From: DTWD01 sp963662965
GTDB taxonomy: Bacteria > Acidobacteriota > Vicinamibacteria > Vicinamibacterales > UBA8438
Direction: 5' to 3'
NCBI GenBank assembly: GCA_963662965.1
Contig: OY759970.1
Span: forward strand, 2,232,001 to 2,296,000
DNA length: 64,000 bases
The notes beneath the pieces are model-generated. The model was not told the origin of the DNA. It saw only the letters and a program-made list of their open reading frames with translations, and did no database searches. Positions 35,862 to 44,953 of this stretch are shown one piece after another (within the stretch, counting starts at the first letter, position 1; each line of letters begins with the position of its first letter). The translations under genes were made by a program, and so were the position numbers.

Positions 35862-38213
35862 CTAGAAAAAGCGCAGCGAGTAGCTCACTCTCACGCCGCG
35901 CCCGATCTCGGGTGCGAGGTCCTTAATGAACGACGTGTGGTTGCGATACAGCGCGTTCGTCAGATTGTAGCCGCGGACGCTGAAGATGTGGGCCGCGTGC
36001 GCGCGCGGCCAGACATACGACCCGCCCACATTGAGGACCGACGCGCCGGTCGTCGTCGTCTCCCCCTCGAACACGTGGTCCTGGTCGGCGGTCCAGATCC
36101 ACTCGGGGCTCACGGTCAAGCCCCGAAAGATGAGGTCGGCGCTCACGTGTGCCTGAAACGGCGGAATCCTCGGCAGCGGCTGGTCGGAAGCGATAAACGT
36201 GGCGTCGACGAACCCGAGCCCGACGTCGACCCAGGCGGCCTCGTGCACGCGCAGGCTGCCTTGCGCGTCCAATCCCGTGAAGCGACTGTCGTCCTGCCGG
36301 AACTCGGCGGCCCGAAGTCTGCCGATGACGTCGCCGGTCAGCGCGGGGAAGACGAAGTCGTCGATGTCGTAGACGTAGACGTTGACCTCGCCCCGCGCCC
36401 CGGACGACTGGTGGCGTACGCTCAGGTCGAACCCGAGGCTGGCCTCGCGCTCGAGGTCCGGGTTGCCGACCTCGAACGTCAGGTTGCCGACGTGCGGCCC
36501 GAAGTTGTAGAGCTCCTCGAGCGCTGGTGCCCGATACGAGCGGGTGAGGTTGGCGACGACAGTTCCGCTCGCGCCGAGGTCCACCTGCAGTCCGGCTGAA
36601 CCGGACGCTCCGAGGAAATCGCGGTTCCGCACCGGTGGCGGCACCAGTGCTTGTGCATCACGGTGCACCGCCGCGCGCCGGTCGACCTGGTAATCGTTCG
36701 ACTCGAGGCGTCCGCTGAATTGCACGCGAACTCGTCCGAAGTTGAGTTCTTCGTACACGAACGCCGCGAGCGCGGTCTGCGTGGTGGGCGGGGCGAGCGC
36801 TTCCTCGCCGACCGACAGGTAATCGCGGCGCAGCGACCAGGCGCCGAACTTGCCCGATAATCGCCCGACGGGCCGCTGGTCGAGCTCCGCCCGCACCACG
36901 ACCGACTCGTTGTCGAAGGTCGTCCCGATCCGATCGAGGCCGTCTTCGGTCTCGATCTCCTCGTGGTGCCAGTCGAGGTAGCTCACTGCGACCCGCACCG
37001 TGTCGAGCCAGCGCAGGCCGAGACCGCGCGCGCCGACGTCGACCCGGACACTCTGCCGCCGGTGATCGAGATCGATCAAGGGGGCGACGTCGCCTTCTCC
37101 TTCCTCGGACTCGAACGCGCCGGCGAACGGAATCCCGTACCGCCCGTCCTCGATCTGATATCCCGCACTGAAGAACCCTGTCGGTCCGAGGTAGCCAACG
37201 CCGGCGCGGCCGTTGTCCAGCCGCCTCGCGGAGTTGACCACCGGCCCCTCCGGGGTGTCGTAGTCGTCGGTCCGCCGACTCCCACCCCCACCCCACAGCT
37301 GCCATCGCTGCCGGCCGAGCTGGAAGCTCCCGTTGGCGCTGGCCTGCGAGTCGGCCGAGCTACCGTCGGTGGTCACCTGCCCGCGGAACCCGTCGGACTG
37401 CGACGTGAGGAAGCTCTCGTGCGGTGTAATGGCGTTGACGACGCCGCCAACCGCGTTGGAGCCGTAGAGCAGGGTGGCGGGCCCGCGAACGATCTCCAGA
37501 CGCTCCAGGCTGGCCGGGTCGATCGACACCCCATGGTCGGCCGACTGCGCCGAGAGATCCCCGGTCCGGATGCCGTCCTGCATCACCAAGACCCGGTCGC
37601 CGTCGAAGCCCCGGATGATCGGCCGGCTCGTTCCGGGGCCGAAGCTCCGCTTGGCGATGCCCGGCTGGTTCTCCAACACTTCGCCGATCGTCCCCTGGAT
37701 GTTCGTCGCGAGGTCGAAGGAGTCGAGCGTCGTCACCACGTTGAACGCGTCGAACGTGCTCTCGGCTACCGCCGAGGCGGTGACGGTCACTTCTTCGTGC
37801 ACGGGTGAGAGCTGCAACACGAAGTTGACCCTGGCCGTCGCCCGGGGCTCGATAGTCACCATCTGGCGGGCGGCGGTCAGGTGCTCGCGCTGTGCCAGCA
37901 GCTCATACGCACCGGGCGGGAGGTCGTCGATCTCGAAGTGTCCGCGCTCGTCGGTCGTCGTGACGCGGCCCGGGCCAATGACGAGCACGATGGCGCCGTG
38001 CACCGGGTCGTCGATGACGTCGAGCGTGACCGTGCCACGCACCGCGCCGGTCTCCTGAGCCGTCAGGATGCCGACGTGTGTGAGCCCGAGAAGCAGGACC
38101 AATACGAGGGTAGATCGCGACCATGATCTCGTGGATGGAGCCAGTGGCGCGAGGGCTTCAAGCCGTGTCTGGAACGACCTAGAGTCACCGCCGCAGCCAT
38201 CACGGCGCGTCAT
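35862..38213 (-). CDS. TonB-dependent outer-membrane receptor
   Basis: 783 residues. A signal segment (LVLVLLLGLTHVGILTAQ) is followed by a carboxypeptidase-regulatory-like beta domain (GTVTLDVIDDPVHGAIVLV...GHFEIDDLPPGAYEL), then the plug (VLENQPGIAKRSFGPGTSRPIIRGFDGDRVLVMQDGIRTGDLSAQSADHG, ERLEIVRGPATLLYGSNAVGGVVN) and a beta barrel ending in Phe (YSLRFF). The plug is close to ZnuD-like receptors, so a metal or small chelate is a possible substrate; this is not proven. A truncated IS30 sits about 30 bp upstream of its start. Confidence 0.9.
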   Translation of the reverse strand: MTRRDGCGGDSRSFQTRLEALAPLAPSTRSWSRSTLVLVLLLGLTHVGILTAQETGAVRGTVTLDVIDDPVHGAIVLVIGPGRVTTTDERGHFEIDDLPPGAYELLAQREHLTAARQMVTIEPRATARVNFVLQLSPVHEEVTVTASAVAESTFDAFNVVTTLDSFDLATNIQGTIGEVLENQPGIAKRSFGPGTSRPIIRGFDGDRVLVMQDGIRTGDLSAQSADHGVSIDPASLERLEIVRGPATLLYGSNAVGGVVNAITPHESFLTSQSDGFRGQVTTDGSSADSQASANGSFQLGRQRWQLWGGGGSRRTDDYDTPEGPVVNSARRLDNGRAGVGYLGPTGFFSAGYQIEDGRYGIPFAGAFESEEGEGDVAPLIDLDHRRQSVRVDVGARGLGLRWLDTVRVAVSYLDWHHEEIETEDGLDRIGTTFDNESVVVRAELDQRPVGRLSGKFGAWSLRRDYLSVGEEALAPPTTQTALAAFVYEELNFGRVRVQFSGRLESNDYQVDRRAAVHRDAQALVPPPVRNRDFLGASGSAGLQVDLGASGTVVANLTRSYRAPALEELYNFGPHVGNLTFEVGNPDLEREASLGFDLSVRHQSSGARGEVNVYVYDIDDFVFPALTGDVIGRLRAAEFRQDDSRFTGLDAQGSLRVHEAAWVDVGLGFVDATFIASDQPLPRIPPFQAHVSADLIFRGLTVSPEWIWTADQDHVFEGETTTTGASVLNVGGSYVWPRAHAAHIFSVRGYNLTNALYRNHTSFIKDLAPEIGRGVRVSYSLRFF

Positions 38214-38234
38214 TTTCTGGACATTCGGACGTCA

Positions 38235-38621
38235 AACGGCGGTGAGTTCAACCGGTCAATGCAACAGTGTGTTCGCCAGTCTATCAGCAGGCGTGGCATA
38301 GCCCAGTGTCTTGCGCGGTCGTGCGTTAAGACGTTGGGCCACGGTGTCTAGATCAGCCTGTGTGCAGTGTGCCAGGTCGGTGCCATGTGGGAAGTACTGT
38401 CGAAACAAGCCATTGGTGTTCTCGTTCGTGCCTCGCTGCTAGGAATTTTGCGGATCGCAGAAGTAAACCTGGATCTGGGTGGCGACGGTAAACGTCTTGT
38501 GCGCCGCCAGTTCGTGACCGCGGTCCCATGTCAGGGACACCATGAGGCCCTCGGGCAACGCACGGATCGCCTGCGAGCGCGCCTGGACAACTCGGGTCGT
38601 GTCCTTCCCGGGCAGACGCAC
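38235..38621 (-). pseudogene. IS30-family transposase, C-terminal remnant
   Basis: The frame reads TRVVQARSQAIRALPEGLMVSLTWDRGHELAAHKTFTVATQIQVYFCDPQNS, then TAG in place of Trp, then QRGTNENTNGLFRQYFPHGTDLAHCTQADLDTVAQRLNARPRKTLGYATPADRLANTLLH. This is the IS30 catalytic end with the DxG...E pattern (WDRGHE, GTNENTN). The 5' two thirds are absent, cut off where the ISAzo13-like element begins. The probable left end (CCGGTTGAACTCACCGCCG on the minus strand) lies at about 38,235. Confidence 0.85.
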
Positions 38622-38652
38622 TAAGTGTCCGCGCAGGAATAACTCCCCATTT

Positions 38653-39567
38653 TCAACAGCGGGGTTGGAGCGTGTAGTTCCAGGCGGGCAGGGGTTCGAG
38701 CTCCTCCAGAGCCAGCGTGTTCATGTCTGCCGCCGCGATCTTGATGCCCTTCACATAGGATCGGCGAACCAGGTGAGCACGAACGCGGAGTCCGGTTGAG
38801 GTGCGCGTCGTTCGGAGGTAGTTGAGAATCGTGTCATAGCTGTCGAGCGGCTTGCCAGCCCAGTTCTTGCTCACCTCGCTGAACAGTCGATGCTCGATCG
38901 GGTTCCACTTCGAGGCTCCCGGCGGGTAGTGAGCGACGGTGATCGACAGGCCATGTCGGTCGCAGAGGCTGCGCTGGAGCCCGAACTTCCAAGCGCGGCA
39001 TCTGGCGCCGTTGCTTCCTCCGCCATCGGCGAGGATCGCCAGTTCGCGGGACCCGGGGTAGCGCGTCGCGCCTTCGGTGCGCCACCACTGCTCGATGGCG
39101 TCCACGGCGAACGACGGGGTGTCGTAGGTCGTGCCGACGAACATCGTGCCGCGATTGGCCTGCAGGTCATAGATGCCGTAGGGAATCGCGATCCCCTCGG
39201 CCTCGGACCGGAAGTCGTGGTCGTTGACAACCACGGGCGCACGATTCCAGGCGACGCCCGCGTTCTTGAAGTGGCCAACCAGTTCTTTCTTCTTGGTATC
39301 CACGCTGATGATCGGCGCCGCGTCAGTGACGAAACGCTCCCGAAGCGAGGCGATTTGCTCGAATTGCTCATTCCGCCGTGCCGGCGAGCCAGTGGAGCGT
39401 TTCTTCTGATTGACGCGCAAGGAGAACCCCAACTGCGTGAGCAGCCTGGCCACGGTGCGTGGGCCCACGCTGATGCCAAGCGACTGCAGCTCGGCGGCGA
39501 TCTTCTCGGTGGTCCTTCGGGTCCATTTCAACCCGGACATGGGGTCGCCCGCCGTCTCGTGCGTCAT
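38653..39567 (-). CDS. ISAzo13-family transposase, C-terminal (catalytic) part
   Basis: 304 residues, in the -1 frame relative to the upstream half. It contains THETAGDPMSGLKWTRRTTEKIAAEL, SVDTKKKELVGHFKNAG, the LAILADGGGSNGARCRAWKFGLQ segment and WNPIEHRLFSEVSKNWAGKPL, the DDE catalytic region of the ISAzo13 family. A separate start is poor. Joining to the upstream frame at the A8 run (39600-39607) gives the continuous family sequence PVEKKTPAVIARIDELMTHETAGDPMSGLKW, so it is probably made by -1 frameshifting. Confidence 0.85.
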   Translation of the reverse strand: MTHETAGDPMSGLKWTRRTTEKIAAELQSLGISVGPRTVARLLTQLGFSLRVNQKKRSTGSPARRNEQFEQIASLRERFVTDAAPIISVDTKKKELVGHFKNAGVAWNRAPVVVNDHDFRSEAEGIAIPYGIYDLQANRGTMFVGTTYDTPSFAVDAIEQWWRTEGATRYPGSRELAILADGGGSNGARCRAWKFGLQRSLCDRHGLSITVAHYPPGASKWNPIEHRLFSEVSKNWAGKPLDSYDTILNYLRTTRTSTGLRVRAHLVRRSYVKGIKIAAADMNTLALEELEPLPAWNYTLQPRC

Positions 39568-40352
39568 CAGCTCGTCGATGCGTGCGATGACCGCTGGCGT
39601 TTTTTTTCCACCGGTCGGCGTCCGGCGCCAGCCCGGCGGACACGCTCGACAGTCACATCGCGGTCCAGGAGGTGGTGCCGCCCGCGGGCCACGGTCCCCG
39701 CGTCCAGCCCCAGCAGGTCGGCGATCGCCTGGTCGCCTCCGTGGCCCATCTTGAGCGACTCCAGGCCGGCGTACAGGCGTCGCTGTTGCTCATCGAGCAG
39801 GCTGAAAAACAGCACAATCGATGCCTTGAGCTCATCGGGGAGGACATCGACGTGCGGCAGCCGCCCCCCGAGTGGGGTCGCCGCGTCACGGACCCGGCGC
39901 GCGGTGAGCTGAGCGTCCCTCGTGGCGGTATCGGGGGAACAGTACAGATAGCGCCCGGCGAAGGACGCACGCGCCAGCTTCTGCTGACGGACCAGCCTCA
40001 GCAACGCCCCCTTCACCTCCACGTTGAGGACCCCCTCGAGCTCGGCCACGAAAAATCCGGCGTCGGCCTCCTGGACCAGCGCTTCCGCGGTGGCCAGCAA
40101 TGTCCCGCGCCGCGAAAACCACACCGAGCGATACGACCACAGGCCCCACGCATCGTACTGGGGGATATCGGCCAACGTGTAATATCGCCCGCGGTGGGAG
40201 TAGCTGGTCTGATAGGACAGCTCCGCCAGCTTCCGGAAGATCGTGATGTCCGCTGCGCTCCCCAGGACGTCTTTCAGCTCGGTCATCGTGGCGATCTTCT
40301 GCTTCCGCAACAACGTGGTGAGGTCCCGCGCGCGATAGTGTTCGGTTCGCAT
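39567..40352 (-). CDS. ISAzo13-like transposase, N-terminal part with an extra winged-helix-like domain
   Basis: 261 residues from ATG 40352. The last ~80 residues (LLDEQQRRLYAGLESLKMGHGGDQAIADLLGLDAGTVARGRHHLLDRDVTVERVRRAGAGRRPVEKK) are the normal N-terminus of ISAzo13 transposases. The first ~180 are not: RARDLTTLLRKQKIATMTELKDVLG, ITIFRKLAELSYQTSYSHRGRYYTLADIPQYDAWGLWSYRSVWFSRRGTLLATAEALV look like one or two winged-helix DNA-binding units. The frame hits a run of eight A (GAA AAA AAA) and then a stop 13 codons later; -1 slippage there joins the catalytic half. A 13-bp inverted repeat covers the start region. Confidence 0.75.
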   Translation of the reverse strand: MRTEHYRARDLTTLLRKQKIATMTELKDVLGSAADITIFRKLAELSYQTSYSHRGRYYTLADIPQYDAWGLWSYRSVWFSRRGTLLATAEALVQEADAGFFVAELEGVLNVEVKGALLRLVRQQKLARASFAGRYLYCSPDTATRDAQLTARRVRDAATPLGGRLPHVDVLPDELKASIVLFFSLLDEQQRRLYAGLESLKMGHGGDQAIADLLGLDAGTVARGRHHLLDRDVTVERVRRAGAGRRPVEKKRQRSSHASTS

Positions 40353-40393
40353 AATGATAGAGTAACACCTGCAAAGGAGATACTCTATCATTA
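40352..40393. promoter_or_regulatory. 13-bp perfect inverted repeat at the transposase start
   Basis: TAATGATAGAGTA (40352-40364) and its exact complement TACTCTATCATTA (40381-40393), 16 bp apart. It spans the leader and ATG of the transposase gene. It could be an operator for the winged-helix domain of the transposase itself or an RNA hairpin hiding the ribosome site. Confidence 0.6.
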
Positions 40394-40661
40394 CCTTGCT
40401 ACCTCGCCGCGGGTGGCCATCGGTGCTACAGGCTGCAATTTCAGGGTCGAGAGGGCCGGCGGACTCAACTCGGTGGAAACCCGTCAGCTAGAATTCCGCC
40501 AACAACACTGGAGTTATTTCTGCGCGAACCCTAAGGATGAGCTTCCGTAGCACGTGCCGGTGACAGTGCTCCTGGTCCTCGTCGCAATGACAGAGCAAGG
40601 TCACATTGCCCTCCTTGGCAACGCGCTGGGCTGATCAAGTTGACAGTGCCGTCTTGAGACC

Positions 40662-41687
40662 TTATTCAGGCCATGCCGGCATCAGCTCCCAGTAGAGGTG
40701 TCCTCCGGTCGCCACACCGTCCTCCAGGCGCGGGCGTCCACCCAAGCGCAAGACATCGCCATCGAGCTGATAGAGCCGCACCCCGTCGGTCGGTTCGCTT
40801 GGCCGCGACCGCCCTTCCTGATGGTGAACCACATACGGCGGGTCGGCATTTTCGTGCATCGTAAACGTGCCGAAGTACCCACCATAGGTCTGATAGGCCT
40901 CCAGCGCCTCATCGGGTGTCGGTGTCGCGTCGGCGTAGCGCGCACGTCCCTCTCGTGGCGTCAGGTGCACCATCATGTGCCCGGTGGGCGTGTAGATAAT
41001 GTAGGACCCGGCCCGGCTCTCGTTCCGCTGGTCGTGGCTGACCAGCTGCCCATCCCGCTCCGAATACCGGTCGGTGTACAGGAGCTGACGGAACCCGACG
41101 AACCGCTTCCCTTCTTCGGAGAGCTCCACGTCGGGCAACCGCTGCCAGACGACTTGTCTGGTGGCTTGCGTCTTGCTCCCGTCGGCGGCGGCCGGCGTGA
41201 GGATGAGTCGGTCGCCTTCGAAGTGGTAGTAGCGCTTGGCATCGAGCTCACCGGACGGATTGATCGTGGCAAGCCGGTGATGGACGAGATACTTTCCGTC
41301 CTCGTCCTCATGCGTGCTGAATGGGCCGTAGTAGGCCGTGTAGCCTTGGAGCGCCGTCTGGGCCTCTTCTGGTGTCGGCTGCGTGTCGGCGAACGGCGTT
41401 CTGCCCTTCGGCATCACGTTCACACCCATGTGACCGGTGTCGCTATAGGTGATGTATCCGACGGAGTTGAACCCCTCCACCGCCTGCCAGTTGCCGTCCG
41501 CATCCTTCGTGCGGCGGCCGACGATCTGATAGGTCCCGACGACCCGTGCGCGCTCGCTGTCGGCCTGCGCCGACGCTTCGCTCGACACCGAGTTCGCAGC
41601 CGCAGGTCCACCTACCGCTGGCAGTCCGTGAACCGCGGACACGCATACGACCGCCGCAACGATCCCGGCACTTCTGACTAGGCTCAC
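40662..41687 (-). CDS. Secreted protein with two lipocalin-like domains
   Basis: 341 residues from GTG 41687, chosen because AAAGGAGACGC precedes it closely and a signal peptide starts there (SLVRSAGIVAAVVCVSAVHG). Two homologous lipocalin-like repeats follow: VVGTYQIVGRRTKDADGNWQAVEGFNSVGYITYSDTGHMGVNVMP and SRAGSYIIYTPTGHMMVHLTPREGRARYAD, each followed by EEAxxALxGYxxYYGPFxTHE or DEALEAYQTYGGYFGTFTMHE. The family is found in many environmental bacteria without known ligand. Confidence 0.8.
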   Translation of the reverse strand: MSLVRSAGIVAAVVCVSAVHGLPAVGGPAAANSVSSEASAQADSERARVVGTYQIVGRRTKDADGNWQAVEGFNSVGYITYSDTGHMGVNVMPKGRTPFADTQPTPEEAQTALQGYTAYYGPFSTHEDEDGKYLVHHRLATINPSGELDAKRYYHFEGDRLILTPAAADGSKTQATRQVVWQRLPDVELSEEGKRFVGFRQLLYTDRYSERDGQLVSHDQRNESRAGSYIIYTPTGHMMVHLTPREGRARYADATPTPDEALEAYQTYGGYFGTFTMHENADPPYVVHHQEGRSRPSEPTDGVRLYQLDGDVLRLGGRPRLEDGVATGGHLYWELMPAWPE

Positions 41688-41862
41688 GATGCGTCTCCTT
41701 TCGGACGACACGATCATAGAAACAACGATTTCTGCGTGGGAGGTCGCAGCATACCACTTCCCCCCCGCGTCTCGAATTCCCATGAGCACGCAGCGTCTCA
41801 TGGCTGAAGTGGGCGTTGTTATGCGGTGCGCTGGTGCGAGTGAGCCGAGTCTGGGACCTGGC

Positions 41863-43052
41863 CTACGGTGCGACCCGCTGACTGCACGAGGACGCCGACG
41901 TCTTCGGGCTGCTCGATGAGGTCATCCGAATGTCCGACCGGTTGTTGTTCGTATCGAACCCCGTCCGCGCATAGCTCCGGTTCGAGTTCTGACTCCCGAA
42001 GTCTGACAGCGGCGACCCCTCTTTGTACGCGGACCCACTGCTCATACCGACCTGGTCCACGATCGTGCCGTCCGGCTTCCGGATGGCAAGCCCGCCGTTG
42101 CCCGTAAAGCCAGTGCCGAACGTGGCGTCCGTCGGCCCCTTGTACCCACTGGAGTGGGAGTTCCCCAGCAGGTAGTGGCATCCCGGTCCGAGGACGACGC
42201 TGCTGGGAATGTTCCGCCGGTTGGACGTCGTGCCTGACGCATTCGAGCCCCAGAGTTCCCATCCGCCGATATTCACCGAGTCAGCCGAGTCATTCCGAAG
42301 CTCCACAAACTCATCGCGGGCGCCGTTGAGGCCCCGCGCGCGGAACTCGTTGATCACGACACCAGCGCCGGACGCAAACGCCGGCAGGGGCGTCGGATCG
42401 GTGACCGTGACCAACAGCGATCCGCCGACGCCTTCGTACAACGCGATGATGGTGGCTGCACCGGGAGACTGTCCCGTGACGCGTCCGGTTGACGTCACGG
42501 TCGCGACGCTGACGTTGTCGGAGGACCACGTCGCGCGATCGGTGACGTTCATCGTCGTGCCATCAGACTGGGTCGCCGTCGCCGTCATTTGCACGGTGGC
42601 GTCGCGCTCGAGCGATGTGCTTCCGGCGACGCTGACGTTCGTGACTGTTGGCGCCGGTGCCGGTTCTGGCGTTGCTGCGCTCGACGTGTCCCAGTCGCTA
42701 CGGAACATTTCCTCCAAGTAGAAGTAGGCATCCGTGCTCTCGATTTGGATCGGGACCTCACGATTGTTCTTGTTGGAGTTCTCCGAGCCATTAATGCTGC
42801 CGACGTGGACGAATCCGACCCCGCCGATCTGCGCCAGCACCATCTTGTTGTGGATACCGCTGCCCGTGGGATTGCCAAGTCTGGCTTCGAGGTTGAGGTC
42901 CTCTGCTCCGGCGACGCTGTCCACATAGCGCGCAGTCGCGGCGTTGCTCCTGGCATCGGTTGGGTCGTCGAATTGGCTGTCGAGCACGAGTCGCACTTCA
43001 GCGCCCCGCCGCGCCGCCCCGATGTACGCCTCGAGCCGAGGGTTGGGGTCGT
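41863..43052 (-). pseudogene. PLD-like / Ig-like / lamin-tail-domain protein, 5' truncated
   Basis: The readable part starts DDPNPRLEAYIGAARRGAEVRLVLDSQFDD and includes HNKMVLAQIGGVGFVHVGSINGSENSNKNNREVPI, the second HxK...GSxN...E half of a phospholipase-D-type site. A Big_2-like domain follows (VTNVSVAGSTSLERDATVQMTATATQSDGTT...ATWSSDNVSVATVTSTGRVTG) and a lamin-tail domain (VVINEFRARGLNGARDEFVELRNDSADSVNIGGWELWG). The first HKD motif and signal peptide are missing: near 43,052 the sequence passes into an integrase fragment read the other way. No start is credible. Confidence 0.75.
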
Positions 43053-43397
43053 CCGCTCGTGCTCTGCGACGAACGTGGTCAGCGTGTGCTGCGGCGGACG
43101 TTGCAGAACTGGGTGCGGCGTGCCGCCCGTCGGGGCAAGGTGCAGAACAGTGGTGTCCATGTGCTCCGGCACACGTTCTGTTCTCACCTGGCGATGCGTG
43201 GTGCGCCCGCACGAGCCATCCAAGAGCTGGCTGGACATGCCGACTTCTCGACCACTCAGCGTTACATGCACCTCAGTCTCGCTGCGTTCGAGGGGGCGAT
43301 TCGGCTCCTAGATCAGCCGTCACGCGATCAAACTTGTGGAGACATTGTGGAGACGGCCGATCCCGAATCAGGAAGTGCTGTGGAGAGAAGCAGTTAA
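43053..43397 (+). pseudogene. Tyrosine recombinase, C-terminal fragment
   Basis: The frame reads LVLCDERGQRVLRRTLQNWVRRAARRGKVQNSGVHVLRHTFCSHLAMRGAPARAIQELAGHADFSTTQRYMHLSLAAFEGAIRLLDQP. It contains the catalytic HxLRHT, GHADFSTTQ and nucleophile Tyr (RYMHL). The N-terminal half is absent. Its TAA stop coincides with the first three bases of the left attachment repeat. It lies outside the island and is probably left from an older element at or near this site. Confidence 0.8.
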
Positions 43398-43412
43398 GTG
43401 GCGGTGAGGCAG
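43395..43412. repeat. Left attachment site (attL) of the genomic island
   Basis: Core TAAGTGGCGGTGAGGCAG, 18 bp, identical to 62531-62548 at the 3' end of the tRNA-Ser gene. Flanking bases differ on both sides. The integrase gene starts 148 bp inside. Confidence 0.9.
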
Positions 43413-43559
43413 TCCGCCACTAGTAGTTCTTGTGCGGTTCCTCATGGTGCCGCCAAGTTCGCTTACCATCTGTATAGATAGCCACTTATGGCTTCTTGAC
43501 GTTCCATTTGGTTTCGCGTAGTCTCTCTTATGATGTGGTATATAAAGGGGGACTCGTTG

Positions 43560-44732
43560 ATGGCCAGGAATGGCAAGAAGCTCTCGGCGGCGTTCGTCAA
43601 GACGGTCACCGAACCCGGCAAGTATCACGATTCGCATGGCCTGATCCTCCGGGTCATGCCGTCCGGTTCCAAGCAGTGGGTACAGCGGCTGGTCATCGCC
43701 GGCCAGCGTCGGGATCTTGGCCTGGGCGGGTACCCGCTGGTGACGCTCAGCGAAGCCCGCCAGCGAGCCTTTGACAACCGGCGACTCGCGCGCGCGGGCG
43801 GCGACCCGCTGGCGCTCAAGCACCGTCCTGACGTGCCGACGTTCGCAGACGCCGCCGAAACGGTGATCGGGATTCACGCCGCCGGGTGGAGAAACTCCGG
43901 CAAGAGCGCGCATCAATGGCGGGCGAGCCTTCGCGACTACGCGCTGCCGCGGCTTGGCCACCGCCGGGTGTCGGACATCACCACGGCGGACGTGATGGCC
44001 GTCTTGCTGCCGATCTGGAGCGGCAAGCGCGAGACGGCGCGGCGCGTGCGCCAGCGCATCGGCGCGGTGATGAAGTGGGCCGTCGCCGAGGGGCACAGGC
44101 ACGACAATCCCGCCGGTGACGCGATCGGCGCGGCGTTGCCGAAGAACGGCGCTGTGCGCCAGCATCAACGCGCCTTACCGCATGCCGAGGTCGGCGCCGC
44201 GCTCGCCAAGGTGCGCCAGTCCGGTGCGTACCGGGCCACCGTGCTCGCCTTCGAGTACCTGGTCCTGACCGCGGGCCGGAGCGGCGAAGTGCGCGGCGCC
44301 CGGTGGGATGAGATCGACTTCGACACCACGACGTGGACCGTGCCCGCCGAACGTATGAAGGCGACGCGCGCGCACCGGGTCCCGTTGTCCGCGCGTGCGC
44401 TTGACGTGCTGCAGGTGGCACGGGCGCTTGCCGATCGGTCGGGCCTGGTGTTCCCGTCGCCGACCGGCCGCGCGCTGTCGGACAACACGTTGAGCAAGTT
44501 GTGCCGCGAGCACGATCTCGGGTGCGTGCCGCATGGCATGCGCAGCTCATTCCGCGATTGGGCCGCAGAATGCTCGGACGCGCCGCGCGAGGTCTGCGAA
44601 CTCGCGCTCGCGCACGTCAATTCGGATCGTGTTGAGGCCGCATATCGGCGAAGCGACCTGTTCGAGCGGCGGCGCGAGCTCATGGAGGATTGGGCGGGCT
44701 ACATCACGGACCAGAGCGTTCGCCATGGATGA
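43560..44732 (+). CDS. P4-type tyrosine integrase
   Basis: 390 residues from ATG 43560 (MARNGKKLSAAFVKTVTEPGKYHDSHGLILRV, the DUF4102-type arm-binding start). Catalytic residues: Arg240 in LTAGRSGEVRGARWDEID, His326-x-x-Arg328 region HGMRSSFRDWAAE, His352 in LALAHVNSDRVEAAY and Tyr362. All are present, so the protein should be active. P4-family integrases insert into tRNA 3' ends, matching the attachment repeats. The next gene starts inside its stop. Confidence 0.95.
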   Translation: MARNGKKLSAAFVKTVTEPGKYHDSHGLILRVMPSGSKQWVQRLVIAGQRRDLGLGGYPLVTLSEARQRAFDNRRLARAGGDPLALKHRPDVPTFADAAETVIGIHAAGWRNSGKSAHQWRASLRDYALPRLGHRRVSDITTADVMAVLLPIWSGKRETARRVRQRIGAVMKWAVAEGHRHDNPAGDAIGAALPKNGAVRQHQRALPHAEVGAALAKVRQSGAYRATVLAFEYLVLTAGRSGEVRGARWDEIDFDTTTWTVPAERMKATRAHRVPLSARALDVLQVARALADRSGLVFPSPTGRALSDNTLSKLCREHDLGCVPHGMRSSFRDWAAECSDAPREVCELALAHVNSDRVEAAYRRSDLFERRRELMEDWAGYITDQSVRHG

Positions 44733-44953
44733 ACGCCGGTACGCAGACATCGCACGTCAGATGCTGCACAAGAACAAGATCGAGAACGATGACAAAGAGT
44801 ATTGGCTCGATTTCTTGGAGGTCATCGGCACCAGAGCGTTAGAAATGGATGAATACCGGAACGCCCACGTGGCGCGTCAGATGCTGCCCGTGGACAAGAT
44901 CGAGATCCATGAGGAGTATTGGCTCGCCTGTGTGGAGGCCGTGCGGGAGCAAT
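44714..44953. repeat. 120-bp imperfect tandem duplication at the integrase end
   Basis: Two adjacent units, each beginning with ccagagcgtt and an ATGGATGAA (44725 and 44845) and each encoding (D/E)xxR-x-A-x-x-ARQMLxxxKIExxxEYWL. The first unit overlaps the last codons of the integrase gene. Confidence 0.75.

Larger units (their letters stand above)
38624..40532 (-). mobile_element. ISAzo13-like insertion sequence
   Basis: Imperfect terminal inverted repeats of 23 bp (20 identities) lie at 38624-38646 and 40510-40532, both containing CGCGCAG-AATAACTCC. Inside are two overlapping reading frames of one transposase joined by a poly-A slippery site. The element cut off the 5' part of an IS30 transposase. 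Length about 1.9 kb. A target duplication could not be fixed with certainty. Confidence 0.78.
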
